Assembly (NCBI GenBank): GCA_037576195.1
Contig: CM075102.1
Coordinates: 8,122,001 to 8,186,000 of the forward strand
Source: Phytoseiulus persimilis
Lineage: Eukaryota; Arthropoda; Arachnida; Mesostigmata; Phytoseiidae
Direction of reading: 5' to 3'
Length of the DNA stretch: 64,000 nucleotides
The notes under the pieces were generated by a model, which was not told the origin of the DNA, ran no database searches, and saw nothing but the letters and a program-made list of their open reading frames with translations. Positions 55,275-64,000 of the stretch are shown here, piece after piece. The position numbers and the translations under genes are program-made. The first letter of the stretch is position 1. Each line of letters begins with the position of its first letter.

Positions 55275-56471
55275 TCATCGTTCACGATCCACTCGACAAG
55301 CTCCTCGTCGAATATGGGAAGCTCAGAAAGCGGCGACGGGCCTGAAGGTGAGTCCTCATGGGTGTCTTCATTATTTTTCTCCAATGAATAAACTTCATCT
55401 GCAGACGACCAGAGTGAACAGGGGGTGGCGTCTGAATCGGGCGCGTAATGGCTCCGGATACCGCGAGAGGAGTTCCCGCAGCATTCTCTGCTCGCGAGGA
55501 AGAATCAATGATTTCTGCTCCCCCTAACAATTTCACATTTTTTTCCCCGTTCCAGAATCCGCTCAGGCGTTTGAGCAAATCCGCCATGAGCGTTTCTTGG
55601 ATATTGACGTGGAGGAGCAGGAGATTCAGTTTTGCAAGCTCACTCCCCGATGTGTTTCCCATATGGGGGGAAGTGTGAGCTACCTCGCCAGGCCAGCGAG
55701 TGCGATGTGGGAGCCCAATTAGACAGACTCGGATGGATGATACAGAACTTATCGACACTGAAATATCGGCATTTGATCCGAGCGTCCCAGTTCTCCGATC
55801 CCACTGAATTCGTCAATGTCGCATCGCTCGCTATAACCCTCTCGTGAACCTTCGAAAAGCAAGACTTCATCCCACTTTTGATAAGAGGTTGGAATCTGTC
55901 CACCACTAGGCGGCCACCTACTCGAATGATGGACATGCCAGCCGACAGGACTCGACGAGAGATCATCACCACTGTCAACATTCGACCGTTCACTGAGGTG
56001 GACGATTCACGTAAAGGTACGACCTTTCCGTCGCGTGCATTACACCTCCTCCAATGTCTTCGGGTGTGAACCAATGTGAAAGTTCAAACAACGGAGGACA
56101 CGGTCACTGAATCCCCCTTTGAGTCCGAATGCCCTGAATACGTATTATTCGCTGCGATTTTTCAGAAGCGTGACATGCACTCGGCATGAACATTCTCACT
56201 AGACGCATAAGCCGCGATATCTTCGGCAGTTGTCGGGCAGGGCGCAAAAACGGAATGAGGGGCTCATTTTCGCCCCGAGTTTCGGAGGGAGTATTTTGGA
56301 TGCGGAGCCATGGAACAAGGTTTGGTGGATTTCGCCACCTATCACGATATGTGGGTGCCAAGGTCCAGCAACGAGATCTCAGAGCAGTGCCTGGTACTCC
56401 ACTGCGAAACATGGGCGCTCAACCAAAGCCGTTTCCCACAGAGAGAGACTGTCGGAACGAGAACATTCTCG
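55275..56471 (+). CDS. Tentative multi-exon gene fragment, function unknown
   Basis: A chain of five open segments joins in one frame through GT-AG junctions: ~55275-55347, 55556-55672, 55723-55843, 55910-56016 and 56241-56471. The implied introns are 208, 50, 66 and 224 bp, in the size range of short arthropod introns. The acceptor at 55555 has a strong pyrimidine tract. The product is hydrophilic (for example SAQAFEQIRHERFLDID at 55558-55608) and matches no family I know. Neither a start nor a stop is placed. The minus strand is also open over much of the same DNA, so both strand and reality are uncertain. Confidence 0.2.
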
Positions 56472-59400
56472 GTAAACCCAGTACCAATGTATCAGTTGCA
56501 TGCTATTGCACTGTTGTAGTTTGATCCGTTGATCTCCTCAACACCTGGTTCCATGTCAAAGACTACCGTGGCAACTCCCTCAGTGGAACAGACATGCACG
56601 TACATGATTCGTCTGTTGTATGCTAGCCTATGACAGAACGGGGGGCGGTAACCGTGAACAGGATTTCGGGTATGAACGTGTCTCTCCGGGTCCCTGACGA
56701 ACTCCGTTAACTCGATATCAGTCCTGCCCAGATCTCCGTAATCTTCCGAGCCTAATCGTCCATGGTTCGGGGGTCGCTATTGCTCTCAAGAACAATGGCA
56801 TACGCTCCGAGATTGGAAATTCGAGTCCTGCCAAAGCATACAAGTATCCTTTCAGATTTTTTTCGAGGCCCCGGAGATTCGCCTCAATTACATATAGAAG
56901 CTTTTTCCCTCACATTTTCGGGGAAAAGGAGAATATGTCGGACCGAGAATCTGCTGCCCCGGAAATTTCGTTACCCAATTACGAAGCCGAATTCGCAGAG
57001 GGAAGAGCTCGACCGAGCAAGGACGATGATGGCACACCATCCTGGGGAATGTAGGAGGAGTTTCACCATTGCGATGATTTCACTTGCGCGAGCAGCTTCC
57101 TACGACAACGGTGATCGGGGGATATACGAGATCTCGAATCGACGTCAGCTCCTCGGAACCTGTTTCACCTTGAACTTCACACCGACGTGGGATCAAGAGG
57201 ATCCTCCGGTCTCTGTTTTCCGCGATGGTATAGGTCGACGGGGAGCTGACTCTCGGCCAACTGTCGTGGATGCTCAACAATGTAATGTCGCCGAAGACCG
57301 GTCTGATGGACCGACACGGAGCAAATCCTCGAGATGGATTTATTCAGATGTCATGACGAGATGTGTGTTTACACAGGATCCAACGATGGGCGCAATGTTG
57401 AACACATCCGAGTCGTGCTCGAGGATGTCGACACGTTTTCGAGTTTTCCCCTCCGCTTTCGAGAGCTGAAGCTATCAGCCCGGCTTCTATTTCGAGAATA
57501 GCGGAATGTTCCTGAACTTCCTGGTTGACGGAGAACCGGATGTGTTCGTGAAAGGAAAAACGCAACGGACTGATATGCGAGATGGACGACTGGATTATAT
57601 AATGGATTACTAAGAATGTTTTCCCTATGCTCGGGAGCGACTCTAAACTCGGTTGCGATGGAGATCGATGATCCATGTTGTAAGTTCGTGATTCGACGAG
57701 AGGGGATGGCTCCACTCGATGAGATTCGGGTGCAGCGGGAAATAGTACTTGTAGAAGGATTTCCCGACGGAAACGTCACTCGGGGAGCATTGATGCGTAC
57801 AGCACTGAATAGCGCCTGCTTGCGAAGAATACCGCATCGGAGGAGCTTTCATGGAGGAATCGTTTTCCTCATGTGTCACCCCTTTGCATCGCTTCCGGGA
57901 TCAACGGAGATCACAGGGAGCCTCGAAACGAGCCGGAGCAGTGTGAAGCTGCCGACACACGAGGATGGTCAGAGTGGAACACGAGGGATACAGTTACGCC
58001 GTTCGATCCACCAGCATTCAACGGACGGAACGGGAAGCGAGTTAGCATCGGGAAAGTCGGATCGGCGCAGACAGAATCATCTCCGTTGCCTCGTCCGCAG
58101 TCTGCGCATCCATCTGCTTGCGTTCATCAACGCCCGCGATCGTGTCCCGGCTGCTCGGTGGACTATTTCGAGGAGAAGCCTCCGCTTTCTCTTCTCGCCA
58201 TGAATACTAATCCCGATGTAGATCATAGCGGATCCTCTGACACAAAGATCGCCCATCCAGGTCTACATATATTTTCTTGGTGACTGCCGAGTTCCTGTCG
58301 TCAGCTGATAATGATGATGTGCGGAGCGGCAGCGGTGATCGGGAGCACACCCAGACTCGAGAAAAAATCAATGGAGCTCTGTCTGCGATTGGTCGCAGAA
58401 TGCCTCGCGATTCCGAGTCGAGTTTCCCGCCATCGGGGCATTGCCGTCAGGACAAGCGGCAGCTTTGGCACAGGCTGGCATGAATGCACACATGCAGTAG
58501 TTCCAGGAAGAGCACACCACTGCCTACCAGTGTGTCACGGAGTCAACGAACCCGGTGCCAATCCAGATCTCATCTGAGAAATACTGTGGCAGCCCATATG
58601 CGTGTGTGTGTGTGTGTGCGAAGACTGCCGAAAGTCCCTAGCGACGAGATGAACACACGCCCGCCAACCAGTCCGAACGCCCAAGCGCCCGGTAACACTG
58701 AACCAGCACTGCAAGCGGAACTTCCGGTGCGGTGACGTCAGGCACAACTGGCTCCGCCGAGGCGATGTTGAATTTTCCTTTCGGTGTTCATATCGTGATT
58801 GTTGTGGTCGGCTGCCAGCTTTGGGTTTATTTTTCTTGGTCTGCTGATTCGTCTCCTATTCCCAGATAAGGCTGTTTTCCGAACGATCATCTGAAGAAGA
58901 TGAACGCTGGAATCTTCCACAGAGAGAGCTGACTTTATGAAACCGAAAGGACCGAAGTCGTTTGGAGTAGGTGTTAGCTCCTTTCGAGTGGCACGATCGA
59001 ATGATTGACTAAAATTTGGAAAAGCTAGCCTTGGGGTCGATCGGGTGTCTGCAAATGTCCATCGGCTAGAGAACCGGTGCAGAGTAGGCATCCCCAAAAT
59101 GCACACGCAAATAAATCTTTGTTCGTGCTGCGATCCCTGTCCGGAACCGGAATCAGCACACCAGATCCATCTGTTGAAGCATGGAAACTGGATTATCGTC
59201 TCAAGAATACTCAAGGGTCCCGTTGAGATATAGCGAAACTTCCCTGCTTGGGTTTGTGTTTCGCACATAAGCTTTGTTATTTGGTTTCGAGTTTGCAAGA
59301 GCACGATATGATATTATTCACAGGTATTTTCCCTAGGACGAGAAACTATCACTGAAGTCAGCCCCGCGGGCTATCAGAAAACATGGCCATCTGTTTTCCG

Positions 59401-62400
59401 ACCCTGCCGTTGGGGCCCTCCGAGTGAGGGGGGTCCATAAATCACAGGAAGACCGAAAACAGTTCGTTTCTATCGGGGATTTGCTCCAGAGCTCGAAGGT
59501 ACCCTTCAATGAGGAGGGATACGATATCTTGACAGCATGATTCGCCGTTCCGTGTTTTACTCGACGAGGAAGGTGACAATCCCGCCCAAAAATGTCGAGG
59601 AAAAAGAACTCAACAACTCTGTGGTACAATGACTTCACGCGAGCTTCGGGAAGAGCTCTCCTCCTTTGTCTCTTCCCTGATCCTCCTTCCGCCTCACACC
59701 AGTATATCGAACTGCAACGATCCGTCAAAAAATCAATACGACCAATACGATCAATAGGCACGGCAACGATGGTGGTAGCCGCACACAACGAACATAAAAA
59801 TGAGAGACCTCATCCCCCCTCAAGATTCCTTACTCGAATCACCGCACGATTTTGCCGTCGGATTCGGTTTCCCCAATCGCCTCGTCGGCAGAAGCAGACA
59901 CTGCATGTGATGAAAAAGCGATCCAGAAATTGAAGTCTCTTGAACCTCAAAAGGAGAGAGATCGACTTCGTTTCTCGACGATGATTTCGAACGCATCTTG
60001 TACTTCAGGTATATAACTTGATCTTAATTCGAGCCTGCTTTTCCCGAGACAGCAACCGTTCCTGGATGGTACTCGAGCTCTTCGAAGACCAAACGAGAAC
60101 AGCGTGTCCGAGGAAGCAGCTCAACCGCGCTTCGTTGTTCCAAGCTACTCGAATATTTGTAGTGATGATCAACGGTTACAGCAGGACGTCGGGACACCTA
60201 GGATCGGACGAGTACTGCGGGGGAACGTCGTGTACATAGCTATGTCACGCGTCTTGCCTCAGCGCTCACAAAGATGTATATGCGGTTGATCTGTACAGGC
60301 TCTGCGGTCGAAGCCCTGTACTAGCCGCTCGGTTCCTGTCGACGCTTGCAAATGCATGCACCCGAGAGATGAAAAACATTTTCACTCCTCTCAAGACACA
60401 GTTTTCAGTGCGGAGTGCAAACAACTGACATGCATGAGCGTTTCTGCCTTCCTTCGCTTCTCTTTCGGCGATGCTCATCCGCCGAAGCTGCTCTTGATGA
60501 CGACGGCAAAGCTCTTTCCAGCTGTAGTTTAGGATTCGTTCCGTCGAGAAAAACGAACGGCTTTCTGCTCCGACACCGGGAAATATTTGCCTCAACCTCT
60601 TGTTACCCTCCGGGAAAGAAACACTTCCGCGGATCGCACCCCCGTGAGTATAGCGGGAGTTCTCTGAGAGGGCTTCTACTTCCCTTCTATCAGCACAGCG
60701 AGGATCGATTCTCGTCCAGATTGGATTATTTTTTACCACGGCACGCTCTAGGGCTCGATTCCATACAGTGCTCCGACGCGGCGGATGCGCGTGTAGGCTG
60801 CTCGTTCGATCTCCGCAGAGTTTCGATGAGCCTCCGCGCACAGCAGGTGGCAAAGTCAACGTTTTTCCGTCCGCCGTTCCGTCCCTTCGAAGCCCGGAGG
60901 GTCGTTCACTTCACTTTCGTTACCGAAGTGGGCAAGGAAGGAGGCAGCCCGAAGAGGCAGCCCTGTTTCGGAGGCAACGAAGCGCTTCAGGTTCAACGAA
61001 CGCCCTGGAAGAAGAAAAGCGATGATGACGTCGACGACCGGCGAAGAAGAAAGTTGGGGGATTCACCGTCTGCTTGACTTACTGACTCACTGAACGAGCG
61101 AGCGGACGAAAGGACCGATGCGAAGAATGGACGGACGATTACAACCACCGAGAGTCATGCCTCACCTTCTCCAGTGTTGTCTAACAGTGTTCTTCAACTC
61201 AGCCGATCTTCGTTCCCGCGCTGTTGAGGAAGAGGCGGAAAAACAACGGCAGCGGCTAAAACAGATCAAGACGAAGAGGGGAACGGTTCCGTTCCCACAT
61301 GCGACTGATGGAGCGCTCATCTTCCAGTAATCTAGACCTCATCAAAACGTAGGAGGGCATCCGCGTGTGCTTGCGCGCACGGGACTCTACTCGGTACAAG
61401 AGTCTATTTTATATCGCTGTTTGATTTATATCGCTCCCGCTTAGACATTCTCAAACGAACGCGCGACTCCAGCGACTCGTTCGAAACGTGCCGAGATTAG
61501 GTAACCGAGTTTTTCACCGTTATAGAGAACCGTGAGATCATCTCGATCAATTCCCAAACCTGAAGCGATTTGGAGAGAGTTCCAATCACCGTGGAAGAAC
61601 GGAGAACGAACATTACTGAACTGAAAGTGGAGGAGAGAGAGAGAACGAGCATCGGCGTCAGTCGGGATCTTTTACCAGCCAGGGGTGGTGAGTGGAGTCA
61701 CGATACAAACGAAACGGTCGTTGGCATGCGGCGTTTATGAAAACAAGTCGTTTCATTAACGAATCAGGTTATTGTGATGATAAGAGCACTGAAGACGACG
61801 ATTCGTCGCACGCAAGTTCTTCATCAGAGGTCAATGCGTGTCGATTGAGTTTGTTTCCCAAGCCTACTCCGCTCCCATGCAGATTCACCGCTGCCGACTA
61901 CCCTGATTCGCGCATCGCAACTAATACCGCAGACGAGTAACTCACGTAGCGGGAAGAACCGAAATTCGTCTGCAATCATGATTGAAAATGGATTGACTCC
62001 GGTTCCAAACTTCCAGCACGCTGAAAACCACCGATCTGGGCGTTCTTCATGCGTCGGAGGCTCTTCCAAAACCCTCAATGCAAAAACGAATTCAAACACT
62101 GATCCGGTGATATTCCGAGAAAAACTCTCTGGTATTCACTTTCTCGAGTTCCTTGTTCCCACGTCGGGAGCTCGCACATCAAGTCTTCGGTCCGCTACTG
62201 GCTCGCGTGATTCATTGCGCTCTGTTGCATGTTTCAACTCAACCCGGTACATGATTTCCTTTATCGATTCACTTCGGTCGCATTCCAGGTCAGCAAAGGA
62301 TAAATCGTCATTAGGAACAATAGACACTTATTCGGATTATGGGCATGAAATACAAATAGGCGGATAGTTGGATGGACGGCGGAACGGATGAATGGATTCG

Positions 62401-62851
62401 GTGGTTGTCGGTGACGTCTGACTGCGGCGGCGCGGCTTCGCCGACCGGAGCGGGAGCGTTGCCCCGCGCGAACCCGCAACCTTGCGTGAAGTCAGTCGCG
62501 CTACGGGGAGGAAAGTGAGAGTGAGGTCCCGGCCGTTGACTCGGATGCGGGTTCGTTGCGCCCGCGACGCCGGTCGTTGCGGGATCTGCTGGCGGGCTGT
62601 GACCCACTTTTACCGGAACTGGCGTTACACGCCGCGTCGCGCTGTCGTTTGCCTCCGTCGGCGAAGCGCAGAAAGGTTTTGCTTGTCAAAAAGCCCCAAC
62701 TCGCTTGGTTTTTTTCCGTTTTTTTCTCATAGCTTGTCTTTTGAGTCGATCCAACATCGCCGTTGGTTTTGTTGATTTCTGCCGAGCAAGCAGTTATAAC
62801 AACTCTCGAAGTCGTCGACTACGACGACTACATCTACTGTTGGAACCTGCA
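56472..62851. other. No gene recognised
   Basis: Several ORFs of 60-235 codons (longest on +: 56762-57469 and 60415-61077), in competing frames and without a recognisable domain. The GT microsatellite is at 58.6 kb. Confidence 0.35.
58601..58618. repeat. (GT)n dinucleotide run
   Basis: Nine GT-type units, a potential microsatellite marker. Confidence 0.85.
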
Positions 62852-63199
62852 ATGACCACGCCGAAGTTTGGCGAATCTTTTCCCGAACTCGTCAAACGAA
62901 CTCTCCTACAAATCGCAGAATTTCCGGAACTGCAGGAAAATTTTCATCTCGAGTTTCCCTTCGGAGTTTCTGAAACGAGTCTCGCTGAGTTCCGATCGGA
63001 GCCGATTCAAAGAATTGACCGCGGGATCGTATCGAGTCAACTGACTCGAACTCCGGTCCAGGTCCATCCTGATCTTTCATTTAAACCGCGCTCCAGAACA
63101 ACTTCACAGGGCCGTATTCCTCCGTCACTTTTGAACTCGCAAACGCTCTGGAACGGAGAGTCGCTCACGGATCTAGAGCCCGATTTCACCTTCGGATAA
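62852..63199 (+). CDS. Unrecognised 115-residue ORF
   Basis: I do not recognise this product. It begins MTTPKFGESFPELVKRTLLQ, has a mixed hydrophilic composition with an acidic N-terminal half, and ends SLTDLEPDFTFG. No signal peptide or membrane segment is seen in the part from this ATG. The frame is open upstream to at least 62705, so the start is uncertain. After the TAA the same frame stays open for another 44 codons, so it could be an exon, a pseudogene or a chance ORF. GC-rich DNA at 62.4-62.6 kb could be a promoter. Confidence 0.3.
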   Translation: MTTPKFGESFPELVKRTLLQIAEFPELQENFHLEFPFGVSETSLAEFRSEPIQRIDRGIVSSQLTRTPVQVHPDLSFKPRSRTTSQGRIPPSLLNSQTLWNGESLTDLEPDFTFG

Positions 63200-64000
63200 A
63201 GTTCACAGTCCGACTCTGAAAATCATGCAAGGAGAGATATCAGTAAACTCATCGACGACTTGTCTTCAGACTCATGGCACACTCAGTCGCTAACTTCTGT
63301 TCGGCTCTACGATCGAGATGAGCCAAACTCATAACTGAAGAACTCGCGCTGCCGGATGTCCAGGATGTAGATGTCGTGAGTCTTCGAGGATTCGAATGAT
63401 GAGGACCGGGTCAAGAAGTTCCTCTCGGGATCGACTCGAACGGATAGCTATGCGGAAATTATTAGGCCCGCACGAACCAAAAACCTTCTTCCAAACAACC
63501 ATCCGTCTCAATGATGAAACGTGGATTGCAGTGTATACAAGTTCCGTCTGACGCGGACGCCTCAGAAAAGGACTTGGAACCAGGTAGGATGAGCTCGCAG
63601 GGGAGACCGAGGGATGGGGAGGGTGGTTACCATTTCTGACAAATGTTCTCGCTCGCTCCAAATGACGAAACCGCTCCCCCTGCAAAAACACAGCGAAATT
63701 CCTTGCACAGCTGGTGTATGCTGAATTTCGCAATGTTTTCTTCTGCACGTTGCCAAACCTTTCTGAAACTATGTATCGCGATTCACATTTCAGATCTGCG
63801 CGACATCGGAGCTCTTCCTTGCCATTCGAGATCAGTTCCCCTGCAGAAGACTTTCGTAGGCGATTGAGCGGGCGAGGTAGCGCATCTCGGGCGGAAGGTC
63901 AAACCTGTGGTCCGATCTCTTCGAGAACCGTTCTCCGAGTCCAGGTTCGTCGCAGTCGATCTCCACGGTGCCCGGTTCCAGAGGACTTGTCCGCGGCAGC
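63200..64000. other. No complete gene recognised at the right edge
   Basis: Open + strand segments continue to the window edge from about 63670 and could be an exon cut by the boundary, but no family is recognised. Confidence 0.3.

Noticed and set aside
55673..55680. Alternative 17-bp intron GTGAGC...CCAG at 55675-55691
   Set aside because: Far shorter than any plausible animal intron; the 50-bp alternative ending at 55722 keeps the frame better.

Overview
The window is eukaryotic DNA of roughly balanced base composition, almost certainly from an arthropod. Its one securely identified gene is the stimulatory G-protein alpha subunit (Galpha-s), a 378-residue protein on the + strand in nine coding exons (13584-18317). 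All eight introns are GT-AG, all phases agree, and the spliced product carries every G-box and the arthropod-type wording of the family. Introns are short (163-929 bp), which fits a compact arthropod genome such as a mite. That narrower placement is inference; nothing here fixes it.

Layout. 1-4.5 kb: no recognised gene, a degenerate 45-bp minisatellite (1828-2340, with a small second block near 3.1 kb) and a foldback-type transposable element (3693-4523). 4.5-10.5 kb: nothing recognised except a strong small hairpin. 10.5-13.6 kb: tetra- and trinucleotide-rich DNA, a TATA box at 12802 and a probable Galpha-s leader with three tandem upstream ORFs. 13.6-18.3 kb: Galpha-s. 18.3-21.9 kb: probable long 3' UTR, ending in AT-rich DNA with two AATAAA signals. 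21.9-33 kb: no recognised gene, with several tetranucleotide tracts. 33.2-34.1 kb: a second foldback element related to the first. 36-48.9 kb: GC-rich, with long but unconvincing ORFs. 50 kb: a small inverted repeat. 54.7 kb: the second SINE copy. 55.3-56.5 kb: a frame-consistent but unrecognised exon chain. 62.9 kb: a 115-codon ORF of unknown function.

Mobile DNA is the most informative part apart from Galpha-s. Two copies of a 272-bp tRNA-derived SINE (15657-15928 and 54657-54928) are identical at every base. Each has its own perfect target-site duplication, so the family has moved recently. One copy lies antisense in Galpha-s intron 3. The two foldback elements have inverted arms built of 14-16 bp tandem units, share an internal 12-bp motif, and are flanked by 10- and 11-bp direct repeats.

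Most of the window (about 90 percent) has no gene I can identify. Many ORFs of 60-370 codons exist on both strands, but overlapping frames look equally protein-like, so I do not call them as genes. I see no operon-like or defence-like system.
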